Source: an uncultured Bacteroidota bacterium
GTDB lineage: Bacteria; Bacteroidota; Bacteroidia; Chitinophagales; Chitinophagaceae
Length of the DNA: 8,991 nt
Assembly: GCA_903913355.1 (NCBI GenBank)
Contig: CAIWKU010000234.1
Location: 1 to 8,991, forward strand
Direction: 5' to 3'
Shown here piece by piece: positions 1 to 7,332 of the stretch. The translations under genes and the position numbers were made by a program. Under the pieces are notes generated by a model. That model searched no databases. It was not told where the DNA came from and was given only the letters and a program-made list of their open reading frames with translations. Within the stretch, counting starts at the first letter, position 1, and the number at the start of each line of letters is the position of its first letter.

Positions 1-275
1 CCTCCTTCCAAAAGATAGAACGTCGAAGAATTGACTGCAGATTGTTTGAAGACTTGACCTGAAGTGTCAAGAATATAATTTAGTCCAGCAGGTGATTGTG
101 CTTTTGCTACAGGATTTCCCATCGCAACTGTTGCACTTCCACTAAAATACCACCCACTATTGTTTGAAACATTGGTCGAGTGTGAACCTGCTATCCATAC
201 ATTCCCTGTACTTGAAAGTGTAGCCGCCTGTCTGCGATAGTTAACATAAGAAACACTAACTAATGGAACTGCCAT
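1..275 (-). CDS. Partial CDS overlapping the metG 3' end; RCC1-like beta-propeller/surface-type protein (C-terminus outside window)
   Basis: This minus-strand frame stays open for 91 codons from an ATG at 275 to the window edge, so it has no stop here. It overlaps the last 20 bp of metG in another frame. AAGGG, inside GGAGGAAGGG, sits 7 nt before the ATG, which supports this start and suggests translational coupling to metG; an in-frame ATG at 323 is a weaker alternative. The peptide is rich in Ser, Asn, Thr, Gly and Val. It has two similar beta-hairpin motifs 49 residues apart, ATLSSTGNVWIAGS (17/18-31) and YILDTSGQVFKQS (67-79), which resemble the repeated hairpin of RCC1-type propeller blades (repeat length about 50). 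No signal peptide is visible. All three plus-strand frames of the first 60 bases contain stops. The open frame and composition argue for a real gene; the RCC1 reading is inference, and a phage-like structural or surface protein is also possible. Confidence 0.6.
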   Translation of the reverse strand, partial: MAVPLVSVSYVNYRRQAATLSSTGNVWIAGSHSTNVSNNSGWYFSGSATVAMGNPVAKAQSPAGLNYILDTSGQVFKQSAVNSSTFYLLEG

Positions 276-2424
276 TATCAATCCCTTCCTCCGGATTAAT
301 AAAGTGTAGTTTTCCGGCAGCATCTTCTGCCATCAAAATCATACCATTGCTTTCAATACCCCGCATTTTTCTGGGGGCAAGGTTTACTACAACTGTAATT
401 TGTTTTCCAACAATCTCTTCCGGTGTAAAATGAAGTGCGATCCCTGAAACAATGGTTCTGGTTTCAAAACCCAGGTCAACAGTCAGTTTCAATAATTTAT
501 CTGCTTTCTCCACTTTTTCGGCAGCAATAATCTTCCCTACACGTAAATCGATTTTTGCAAAATCATCGAATACGATGGTTGGTTTTACGGGTAAAGTACC
601 AGGGGTATTTTCTTCCATGATTTTTTCTGTATTCGTTATGGCAGATTCGCTACTCCCCACCAATGATTCACGTTTAATTGCTGCTGATTGTAATTTCTCT
701 AATTGATAACTGATCTCAGCATCTTCTATTTTTCTGAATAATAATTCCGGTGCACGTAAAGAGTATCCTACGCTGAGTAGTTTTGTTTTCCCTGCATTTT
801 CCCAGTCCAGCATCTTATCAACTACTTTTAATAGGTAGCAGATTTTCCTTGCTGTAAAAGGAAGGAATGGATTGATCAATACTGCCAGGTTCGCACATAA
901 CTGCAAACAGATATGCAGGGTATTATCAATGGATTGCTGGGCATCGGTTAGGGGTTGTCCATCCTCGCCGGTTTGTTTGGCCAGTATCCAGGGTTCTTTT
1001 TTCTGCATATACTGGTTACCAATACGTGCCAGATTGATTACTTCGAAAAGAGCATCCCTGAATTTATATTGCTCAAGCAGGGCTTCTACTTTTTCTTTAG
1101 TAACTGAAAATTCAGCCAGTGTTGATGTATCCAGATCGGTCAAAGCATTTGGATGTAAAGGGGGAACTTTTCCTTTGCATAATTTATGCATCAACACCAG
1201 TGCCCTATTTACAAAATTACCGAATATGCTTACCAGCTCACTATTGTTTGCATCCTGAAAACCCTTCCAGGTAAATTCACTGTCTTTGGTTTCGGGGGCT
1301 ATCTGGGTTAAATAATATCGTAATACATCCGCCATCTGGCTACCACCATTCTCTTTGTTGATAAAATCATCAATATAATCCTGCATTTCCAGTTTCCAGT
1401 TGCGACTGGTACTCATCTTATCTCCTTCCAGATTCAAAAATTCATTGGCAGGTACATTATCCGGTAAAATATTACCATGCAGTTTCAACATTACCGGAAA
1501 AATAATGCAATGGAAAACAATATTATCCTTCCCAATAAAATGAACCAGTTTGGTATCCTTATCTTCCCAATAGGGGCGCCAGTCTTTTCCGTTATCCAGT
1601 GCCCATTGTTTGGTGGCACTGATATATCCGATCGGCGCATCAAACCATACATACAATACTTTTCCTTTTCCTCCTTCCACAGTTTCGGGTAAGGATACAC
1701 CCCAATCAAGATCACGGGTAACAGCCCTTGGCTGTAAGCCACCATCTATCCAGCTTTTGCATTGACCCACTACGGTACTGCGCCAATCATTTGCATGCTC
1801 TTTTAATATCCATTCACGCAAAAAGTCTTCATGCCTGTTTAAAGGAAGATACCAGTGTCTGGTTTGTTTTTTTACAGGCGCTTTGCCACTTAAGGTACTT
1901 ACCGGGTTAATCAATTCGTCTGGACTAAGACTTTTCCCGCAATTTTCGCACTGATCGCCATAAGCGCCCGGGTAGCTGCAATTGGGACAAGTGCCTTTGA
2001 TATATCTGTCTGCCAGAAAACTATTGGCCTCCTCATCAAAATATTGTTCAGTTTCTTTTATTTCCAGATCTCCATTATCATTCAAACGGGTAAAGAATTC
2101 CTGGGCCGTAGCATGGTGCAGGGGATCGCTGGTGCGGTGATAAATATCAAATGCAATACCCAGGTCCTGAAAATTTTGCGCCATGATCGGATGGTACTTA
2201 TCAATAATGTCGCGGGCCGTAGTTCCTTCTTTGGTGGCCTGAATGGGTATGGCAGTCCCATGTTCATCACTTCCACAAACAAATACCACATCGCGTTTTT
2301 GTGCTTTCAGGTAACGAACATAAATATCAGCAGGTAAATAGGCACCTGCCAGATGACCAACATGTTTTAATCCGTTAGCATACGGAAGGGCGGCAGTAAT
2401 TAAATATCTTTTCGGGTTGCTCAT
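256..2424 (-). CDS. metG: Methionyl-tRNA synthetase with C-terminal tRNA-binding domain
   Basis: Class I aminoacyl-tRNA synthetase that charges tRNA-Met with methionine in the cytoplasm, 722 aa. The Rossmann catalytic core opens with ITAALPYANG and the HIGH-type signature HVGH at residues 21-24. A zinc knuckle has two CxxC pairs (Cys146/149 and Cys159/162). FDAPIGYISA lies at 261-270, GKDN at 298-301, and the KMSKS loop appears as KMSTS at 336-340. An anticodon-binding helical domain follows. From about residue 617 there is an EMAPII/Arc1p-type OB-fold tRNA-binding domain (DFAKIDLRVGKI, then LAPRKMRGIESNGMIL), as in the long dimeric bacterial MetRS form. The length is normal and all motifs are intact. 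The ATG at 2424 has no strong Shine-Dalgarno, which is usual for Bacteroidota. It is transcribed from the minus-strand promoter near 2512-2542 and overlaps the next gene by 20 bp. Confidence 0.98.
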   Translation of the reverse strand: MSNPKRYLITAALPYANGLKHVGHLAGAYLPADIYVRYLKAQKRDVVFVCGSDEHGTAIPIQATKEGTTARDIIDKYHPIMAQNFQDLGIAFDIYHRTSDPLHHATAQEFFTRLNDNGDLEIKETEQYFDEEANSFLADRYIKGTCPNCSYPGAYGDQCENCGKSLSPDELINPVSTLSGKAPVKKQTRHWYLPLNRHEDFLREWILKEHANDWRSTVVGQCKSWIDGGLQPRAVTRDLDWGVSLPETVEGGKGKVLYVWFDAPIGYISATKQWALDNGKDWRPYWEDKDTKLVHFIGKDNIVFHCIIFPVMLKLHGNILPDNVPANEFLNLEGDKMSTSRNWKLEMQDYIDDFINKENGGSQMADVLRYYLTQIAPETKDSEFTWKGFQDANNSELVSIFGNFVNRALVLMHKLCKGKVPPLHPNALTDLDTSTLAEFSVTKEKVEALLEQYKFRDALFEVINLARIGNQYMQKKEPWILAKQTGEDGQPLTDAQQSIDNTLHICLQLCANLAVLINPFLPFTARKICYLLKVVDKMLDWENAGKTKLLSVGYSLRAPELLFRKIEDAEISYQLEKLQSAAIKRESLVGSSESAITNTEKIMEENTPGTLPVKPTIVFDDFAKIDLRVGKIIAAEKVEKADKLLKLTVDLGFETRTIVSGIALHFTPEEIVGKQITVVVNLAPRKMRGIESNGMILMAEDAAGKLHFINPEEGIDNGSSIS

Positions 2425-2511
2425 GGTGTACTTGTCTTTTGTTTACCCTTTTTTGCACGGAAACTGTTTTTGCGTACTTAGGACACTTTTCTGCAAAGGG
2501 CGAAAACGCTG

Positions 2512-2542
2512 CAAAAGTAAGTAATCAATCGTAGCGGGCAAT
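2512..2542 (-). promoter_or_regulatory. Predicted Bacteroidota-type promoter of metG
   Basis: Read on the minus strand, ATTG (2542-2539) is followed after exactly 19 bp by TACTTTTG (2519-2512). The second element is a full match to the Bacteroidota -7 consensus TAnnTTTG, and the first matches three of four bases of the -33 TTTG. The start of transcription would fall near 2505, leaving a leader of about 80 nt before the metG ATG. The leader shows no convincing regulatory stem-loop. No equally good promoter was found on the plus strand for the divergent gene at 2619. Confidence 0.55.
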
Positions 2543-2618
2543 AAGATACCTGACCGGCTATGATTGAACTTTAGACGAATAGGGTTGGAATAGAAGGGCT
2601 GTTTCTTTATTTTTATGG

Positions 2619-3650
2619 ATGCATCGAAAAAAATTCCTCTCTGCTTTGGCAACCGGGTCCGGCCTTTTATTTACAGACCTGGCAAGGGCCTCGAAACTGG
2701 TTTCTCATAAAATTCGCCGTAGTAAACTACCGCCCTATCTTGCTCCAGGTGATACCATTGGTATTACCTGTCCATCGGGTTTTATAACAGAAAAAGAAAT
2801 ACAGCCAGCGGTTGAACAGATACAGAGCTGGGGCTACAAAATAAAGGTAGGGGCGACTGTTGGGAAAAGAGACTTTAGTTTTGGCGGTACAGATGAAGAA
2901 AGAACAAAAGATTTTCAGGGTATGATTGATGACACCGGCGTAAAAGCCATTCTTTGTGCAAGGGGTGGTTATGGAGTGGTAAGGATTATTGACCAGATTG
3001 ATTTTTCGTCATTTAAAAAACATCCAAAATGGGTAATCGGGTTTAGTGATATCACAGTTTTTCATAGCCACCTGCATACACAGTTTGGGGTAGCTACTAT
3101 TCATTCCAAAATGTGTAATAGCTTTCCGGATGATTGGTCAAAAGCCGAACCCATTCAGGTTGAAACCATTTTATCCCTGAAAAAAGCATTAAGTGGGGAA
3201 ATGATGGGATATGAATGCCTCCCAGATACCCGGAACCGGGAAGGGATGGCAGATGGCCAATTAGTGGGTGGAAACCTAACCATGATAGCAACACTCTCTG
3301 CAACGGATTCTGATATTTCTACAGAAGGTAAAATTTTATTTGTGGAAGATGTTGGGGAAGCCTTGTATAATATTGACAGGCTGTTTTGTCACCTGAAGCG
3401 CACAGGAAAACTCAGTCATCTCAAAGCATTGATTATTGGCGGGTTCACCAATATCAAACCCGACACACCGGAAGAAACATTTGGACGAACTGTGCAGGAT
3501 ATTGTTTGGGAAAAAGTAAAAGAATACAATTACCCGCTTTGTTTTGGTTTTCCGGTAGGGCACCAGAGAAATAATTACGCGTTAAAATGTGGGGTAAAAC
3601 ATCGGTTGACGGTCCAGAGCGATAAAGTAGTTTTACAGGAAATTGTATAA
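2619..3650 (+). CDS. LD-carboxypeptidase, peptidase family S66, with export signal
   Basis: Serine carboxypeptidase of the LdcA/MccF family (343 aa). LdcA members remove the terminal D-Ala from L,D-linked murein tetrapeptides during peptidoglycan turnover. The expected Ser-Glu-His triad is present: Ser143 in IGFSD, Glu243 in LFVEDVGEALYNIDR and His315 in FPVGHQRNNYALKCG. The family N-terminal signature PPYLAPGDTIGITCPSG follows a 36-residue extension. That extension begins MHRKKFLSALATG, resembles a Tat-type signal (RKKFL then a mildly hydrophobic stretch) and has an ARA site at 22-24, so the enzyme is probably periplasmic. The ATG at 2619 was chosen because it supplies this signal; no strong Shine-Dalgarno is seen. 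The next gene is a paralogue about half identical by eye. MccF-type microcin immunity is the alternative role, but no microcin genes are nearby. Confidence 0.92.
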   Translation: MHRKKFLSALATGSGLLFTDLARASKLVSHKIRRSKLPPYLAPGDTIGITCPSGFITEKEIQPAVEQIQSWGYKIKVGATVGKRDFSFGGTDEERTKDFQGMIDDTGVKAILCARGGYGVVRIIDQIDFSSFKKHPKWVIGFSDITVFHSHLHTQFGVATIHSKMCNSFPDDWSKAEPIQVETILSLKKALSGEMMGYECLPDTRNREGMADGQLVGGNLTMIATLSATDSDISTEGKILFVEDVGEALYNIDRLFCHLKRTGKLSHLKALIIGGFTNIKPDTPEETFGRTVQDIVWEKVKEYNYPLCFGFPVGHQRNNYALKCGVKHRLTVQSDKVVLQEIV

Positions 3651-3723
3651 TCATGCGTCATCAATTTTGGCATATAGTTTCTGAATAAATACTTCCAGTA
3701 ATTTATACTAAGTAATATTGTCC

Positions 3724-4635
3724 ATGATCAAAATACCCCCTTATCTGAAAAAAGGAGATACCATTGGTATCGTTTGTCCTTCTGGTTATATGCCTTACGA
3801 AAAAGCAACTGCCTGTATTCATATATTAGAGCAATGGGGATATCGGGTTGTAACTGGAAAGACCCTGGGAAGCCAGTTTCATTATTTTTCCGGAACGGAT
3901 GCAGAAAGGCTGGCCGACTTGCAGGGAATGCTTGATAACAGGAATATACAGGCAGTATTATGTGGCAGGGGAGGTTATGGGATGAGCAGGATAATTGACC
4001 AGATAGATTTTAAACAGTTCAGTAAATACCCCAAATGGCTGATCGGATTTAGTGATATTACGGTACTACATGCCCATGTTTTCAGGAAACTGAAAATAGC
4101 TTCTTTGCATGCCCCGATGGCCGGTGCTTTTCAGGAAGATGCTGGGAAGAATGTGTTTGTCAAATCTCTCCAAAATGCAATAAAAGGAAATCAGGCCAAC
4201 TATTCCTGTACCCCACATTCACTTAACAGAAATGGAAAAGCAGAAGGAATTTTGTTGGGTGGAAATCTTTCTTTGATTGCGCATCTGGCAGGCACGGTAT
4301 CTGCGTTGGAAACAAAAGGGAAGATCCTGTTTATAGAAGATGTGGGTGAATATATTTACAATATTGACAGGATGATGATTCAACTGAAGCGAAATGGGAT
4401 GCTTGCAAATTTGAAAGGACTGGTCATTGGTGGATTTAGTGAAATCAAAGATACGCTTACTCCATTTGGAGCGGATGTGTTCTCTGTTATACAGTCACAT
4501 ATTGAAGCGTATTCGTACCCGGTTTGTTTTGATTTCCCGGTTAGTCACGAGAAAAATAATTATGCCTTAAAAATAGGAATACCCCATCAATTAACAGTTG
4601 GCTCCAAACTGGTCAGACTAAAAGAAATTCGTTGA
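3724..4635 (+). CDS. LD-carboxypeptidase, peptidase family S66, cytoplasmic paralogue
   Basis: Second S66 serine carboxypeptidase, 303 aa, a tandem paralogue of the preceding gene 73 bp upstream. The triad is intact: Ser110 in IGFSD, Glu205 in LFIEDVGEYIYNIDR and His275 in FPVSHEKNNYALKIG. Shared blocks include GDTIGI.CPSG, the RGGYG loop and the RIIDQIDF stretch. I chose ATG 3724 over the in-frame TTG at 3718 (which adds only Met-Ser) because the protein then starts right at the conserved IPPYLKKGDTIG core. It has no signal sequence, so it is expected to act in the cytoplasm, like E. coli LdcA, on recycled muropeptides. The stop codon lies one base before the TTTG element of the predicted oxyR promoter. 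The intergenic gap holds only a poor promoter match (TTTG 3666-3669, 20 bp, TACTTCCA), so co-transcription with the first copy is plausible. Confidence 0.92.
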   Translation: MIKIPPYLKKGDTIGIVCPSGYMPYEKATACIHILEQWGYRVVTGKTLGSQFHYFSGTDAERLADLQGMLDNRNIQAVLCGRGGYGMSRIIDQIDFKQFSKYPKWLIGFSDITVLHAHVFRKLKIASLHAPMAGAFQEDAGKNVFVKSLQNAIKGNQANYSCTPHSLNRNGKAEGILLGGNLSLIAHLAGTVSALETKGKILFIEDVGEYIYNIDRMMIQLKRNGMLANLKGLVIGGFSEIKDTLTPFGADVFSVIQSHIEAYSYPVCFDFPVSHEKNNYALKIGIPHQLTVGSKLVRLKEIR

Positions 4636-4636
4636 T

Positions 4637-4667
4637 TTTGTATCATCGGCTTAATCAATTATTTTTA
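4637..4667 (+). promoter_or_regulatory. Predicted Bacteroidota-type promoter of oxyR
   Basis: TTTG at 4637-4640 is followed after 19 bp by TATTTTTA at 4660-4667. This matches all of the -33 element and all but the last base of the -7 consensus TAnnTTTG, at the standard spacing. It begins one base after the stop codon of the upstream LD-carboxypeptidase and would start transcription near 4673, leaving a leader of about 20 nt. It suggests oxyR can be expressed on its own. Confidence 0.5.
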
Positions 4668-4693
4668 TAGGTTCATAGATAAAATCTATAAAA
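4663..4693 (+). promoter_or_regulatory. OxyR/LysR-type operator, likely autoregulatory
   Basis: ATAGATAAAATCTAT at 4675-4689 fits the published OxyR half-site pattern ATAGnTnnnAnCTAT at every fixed base and is a perfect 6+3+6 palindrome. It is nested in a wider inverted repeat, TTTTATAG (4663-4670) and CTATAAAA (4686-4693), whose last base touches the oxyR ATG at 4694. An OxyR tetramer normally contacts two such dyads 7 bp apart; I see no second good dyad on either side, only the overlapping ATAG at 4667-4670. The site covers the predicted -7 element, start site and ribosome-binding region, so bound protein would be expected to repress. Confidence 0.55.
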
Positions 4694-5638
4694 ATGACTT
4701 TTGTTCAGCTTCAATACATTATTGCGATTGATACCTATCGGCATTTTGCTGTAGCCGCGAAACATTGTTTTGTATCACAACCCACTTTGAGTATGCAGGT
4801 GCAGAAAGCCGAGGATGAATTGGGCGTTAAAATATTTGACAGGAGCAAACAGCCGGTCATACCTACTGAGCTGGGTGCAGAGTTGATAGAGCAAGCCAGA
4901 AAAATTATTGCCGAAAAAGAGATTTTGGAAGAGATGGTGATTCACAAGAAAGGTATTATTGCCGGGGAATTAAAAATCGGAATCATCCCAACACTGGCTC
5001 CTTATCTTTTACCCTTGTTTGTTCAAAATTTCACTGAAAAATACCCCCAGGTAAAGCTGGTAGTGAATGAATTAACCACCGATAATATTGTAGCTAAATT
5101 ACGTGATGGCAGAATTGATATGGGAATACTGGTAACCCCATTGCAGGAAACAGGGATCAAAGAATATCCATTGTTTTATGAGGAATTGATGGCTTATGTG
5201 TCTAGAAAGAATGCAGCCTATAAAAAAACCTATATGCTGCCCCAGGATATTGACCCCAATAAATTATGGTTACTGGAAGAAGGGCATTGTTTTCGAAGCC
5301 AGATCGTAAATCTTTGTGAACTGAAAAAAGCCAGTCGCGAAGCCAGTCATTTCGATTATGAAGCAGGAAGTATAGAGACCCTTCGCCGAATGGTAGATAT
5401 GAATGATGGGATCACCATTTTACCAGAACTGGCTACGATGGGTTTGACTGCCAAACAATTGTCTTTGATCCGCTATTTCAAAAGACCAGCGCCCATGCGG
5501 GAAGTAAGTATTGTGGTGCATCGTGATTTTGTAAAAAAGAAACTGATTGATATACTCGCAGAAGAAATCTTATTTTCTGTTCCGGATAAAGTGAAACAGA
5601 ATAAGAGCAGGTATGTGGTGGGTATCAATAGTAATTAA
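4694..5638 (+). CDS. oxyR: Hydrogen peroxide-sensing LysR-family regulator OxyR
   Basis: LysR-type transcription factor of 314 aa, cytoplasmic and DNA-binding. The N-terminal winged helix-turn-helix includes HFAVAAKHCFVSQPTLSMQV (residues 17-36). A linker helix follows, and the substrate-type regulatory domain starts near GELKIGIIPTLAPYLLP (91-107). The diagnostic feature is EEGHCFRSQIVNLC: Cys199 and Cys208, with the same eight-residue spacing and the same numbering as the E. coli OxyR peroxide-sensing disulfide, and the same GHC-R-Q context. It should sense H2O2 by forming this disulfide and switch on antioxidant genes. No catalase, ahpCF or dps gene lies in the window. It sits just after two LD-carboxypeptidases on the same strand but has its own promoter and an adjacent operator. 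It ends 14 bp before the stop of the convergent hydrolase, with no visible terminator hairpin between them. Confidence 0.93.
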   Translation: MTFVQLQYIIAIDTYRHFAVAAKHCFVSQPTLSMQVQKAEDELGVKIFDRSKQPVIPTELGAELIEQARKIIAEKEILEEMVIHKKGIIAGELKIGIIPTLAPYLLPLFVQNFTEKYPQVKLVVNELTTDNIVAKLRDGRIDMGILVTPLQETGIKEYPLFYEELMAYVSRKNAAYKKTYMLPQDIDPNKLWLLEEGHCFRSQIVNLCELKKASREASHFDYEAGSIETLRRMVDMNDGITILPELATMGLTAKQLSLIRYFKRPAPMREVSIVVHRDFVKKKLIDILAEEILFSVPDKVKQNKSRYVVGINSN

Positions 5639-5652
5639 TCTTTTTCCTTCCA

Positions 5653-6465
5653 TCAGTTTCTAAGTAAGCTATCCAGTTTCTGGTGAAATAAATGAAACTC
5701 ATTCAAGTTATTATGTGCGCCTCCTTCAACGCGTATGAGTTCGTCTCCGGGCTTCAGTATATTTTTTAATCTTTCTGCATGGCTAAAAGGAATTGTCCAG
5801 TCCTGGTTGCCATGAATCAGACTAATAGGTGCCGTTACTTTTGGCAGGTATTCATAAACAGGCAGTGAGTAATGAATGAGTAAACTGAGCGGATATATAC
5901 CACAAAATCGATTGATCAGTGAGGGTATGCTATAATAAGGTGTTTCAAGAATCAGTCTCTTACAGTCACGTATAGCCGCAAGCTCTGCAGCAATTCCTGA
6001 TCCAAGCGACTTGCCGTAAATAATAATTTGTGATGGGGCGTATTTTTTGCGGGCCAGTTTGTATACCTGCAATGCTTCCTCGTATAATATTTTCTCCGAC
6101 AATTCGCCACTTGATTTCCCAAAACCAGGGTAGTCTGGCATCCAGACCTCATATTGGTTGCGGGTAAAATTTTCAGCGAATTGCGCGTAATGATGGATGT
6201 TTTCCCGGTTACCATGGAAGTATAAAACGATACCTTTTCTCAAAGAATCCGGCACAGTAAACTGAACGATATTAAAATTTGTTTTCTCATCAAACGCTAT
6301 ATTGGCTTCAGTAAAGGGCTGAGAAAATTGCCATGGGTAATCGGCATCTAATTTTGTTGGTCTGAACAGAATTTTCTCCTGCAGATAATACAAAGCAATT
6401 CCGCCCAATGAATAGAGAATGATAATAATTTTTACCCAACGGAAAATGCGTTTTTTATTTTTCAC
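5653..6465 (-). CDS. Membrane-anchored alpha/beta hydrolase (BEM46/ABHD13-like), copy A
   Basis: Serine hydrolase of the alpha/beta fold, 270 aa. A basic N-terminus and a hydrophobic segment (VKIIIILYSLGGIALYYL, about residues 11-28) form a probable signal anchor, so the catalytic domain should face the periplasm. The fold signatures come in order: oxyanion HGN at 84-86 in LYFHGNRENI, DYPGFGKSSG (111-120), the nucleophile elbow GKSLGSG with Ser153, acid Asp222 in HGNQDWTIP, and His251 in EGGAHNNL. Known relatives include esterases, thioesterases and lipases; the substrate here cannot be told. The start is GTG at 6465; no in-frame ATG exists between it and the upstream stop. It lies 75 bp downstream of a paralogue on the same strand, with no promoter match in between, so the two are probably one transcript. 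Confidence 0.88.
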   Translation of the reverse strand: MKNKKRIFRWVKIIIILYSLGGIALYYLQEKILFRPTKLDADYPWQFSQPFTEANIAFDEKTNFNIVQFTVPDSLRKGIVLYFHGNRENIHHYAQFAENFTRNQYEVWMPDYPGFGKSSGELSEKILYEEALQVYKLARKKYAPSQIIIYGKSLGSGIAAELAAIRDCKRLILETPYYSIPSLINRFCGIYPLSLLIHYSLPVYEYLPKVTAPISLIHGNQDWTIPFSHAERLKNILKPGDELIRVEGGAHNNLNEFHLFHQKLDSLLRN

Positions 6466-6540
6466 TTTACGAAGATAATTTTTATGCAGGATAGCAGCTA
6501 AGCCATTTTGATAACGGCTTCAGAGAGAAATGGTAAGTGG

Positions 6541-7332
6541 TTAATCAGCTTTAAGGATATCCCGGATAAAATTATGGTACTCCGGAAAGGAAGGAAGGTT
6601 ATTATGGCCGCCACCATGTATTCTGATCAGGGTAATCATTCTGGGATTCAGCATTTGTAATTTCTCGCTATGCCTGATAGGGATTAGCCGGTCGCGGGTG
6701 CCATGTAGTATATAGGTATGGCAGTTTACTTTTCGTATCCATTGATCTGTATGCAGGTGATACCGTAGCAGCCATTTGTGTGGCAGGAAAGGAGTAAATC
6801 TTTCTGCTACTTTAATAAAACTAAAATACGGAGCATCCAGAATCAGGTATCTGGGAGAATTGTCGGCAGCAATTTTTGCGGCAAAGCCACTGCCCAGGCT
6901 TCTGCCATAAACAAGGATATGGTTTTGGTCATATTTTTTCATCAGGCTCTCATATACAAACTGCATGTCGTTGAGCATATCTTTTTCGCTTCTTTTCCCG
7001 GTGCTTTTACCAAAACCACGATAATCTACCAATACAACATCATACTGGTATCGGTAAAAATCCTTCGCATGCTTAGCCCACCCTTTAATACTTCTGGAAT
7101 TGCCATGAAAATAAAGGATCAGGCCTTTTGGATTTTTGCAATAAAAATGTAACCCGTTAATTCGAATACCTTCTGATACGTCAAAAAATAATTCTTCAAA
7201 AGGAACTGCATATTTGTATTCAAAATCCTGGGGAAGTTTTTCAGGTTTAAAAATAAATCGCTCCTGAACAAAATACACAAGTAATGCCAGCGCAAGATAG
7301 CCGAGAACGATATAGATAATCAGTGATGACAA
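6541..7332 (-). CDS. Membrane-anchored alpha/beta hydrolase (BEM46/ABHD13-like), copy B
   Basis: Paralogue of the hydrolase encoded just downstream, 263 aa. It has an N-terminal membrane segment (about residues 4-22, IIYIVLGYLALALLVYFVQ) and then VQERFIFKPEKL, matching LQEKILFRPTKL in copy A. Catalytic motifs are complete: HGN 76-78, DYRGFGKSTG (103-112), nucleophile GRSLGSG with Ser145, acid Asp214 in HGTRDRLIP, and His243 in HGGGHNNL. The start is TTG at 7332: an in-frame TGA lies upstream, the first in-frame ATG is over 100 codons in, and AAAGGG sits 6 nt before the TTG as a ribosome-binding site. Substrate is unknown. A weak -7-like element (TTCCTTTG, 7385-7378 on the minus strand) without a good -33 partner is the only promoter hint. 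Confidence 0.87.
   Translation of the reverse strand: MSSLIIYIVLGYLALALLVYFVQERFIFKPEKLPQDFEYKYAVPFEELFFDVSEGIRINGLHFYCKNPKGLILYFHGNSRSIKGWAKHAKDFYRYQYDVVLVDYRGFGKSTGKRSEKDMLNDMQFVYESLMKKYDQNHILVYGRSLGSGFAAKIAADNSPRYLILDAPYFSFIKVAERFTPFLPHKWLLRYHLHTDQWIRKVNCHTYILHGTRDRLIPIRHSEKLQMLNPRMITLIRIHGGGHNNLPSFPEYHNFIRDILKAD

Noticed and set aside
872..1258. A 128-codon open frame on the plus strand antisense to metG
   Set aside because: It lies wholly opposite a certain gene, and its peptide is a shadow with no recognisable domain and no ribosome-binding site.
2491..2516. Short repeat CTGCAAA (2491 and 2509) and hairpin GCGTTTTCGC in the metG leader, as a possible regulatory RNA
   Set aside because: The stem is only three base pairs, and one repeat is part of the predicted promoter; no T-box or riboswitch architecture is visible.
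3651..3723. A separate promoter for the second LD-carboxypeptidase (TTTG 3666, TACTTCCA 3690)
   Set aside because: The -7 match is poor (half of the fixed bases), so it was not listed as a feature.
2619..4635. S66 pair as MccF-type microcin C immunity
   Set aside because: No microcin precursor, MccB-like adenylating enzyme or exporter is nearby; the murein LD-carboxypeptidase role is simpler.
5639..5652. A bidirectional terminator between convergent oxyR and the hydrolase
   Set aside because: The 14-bp gap is a T/C run with no inverted repeat.
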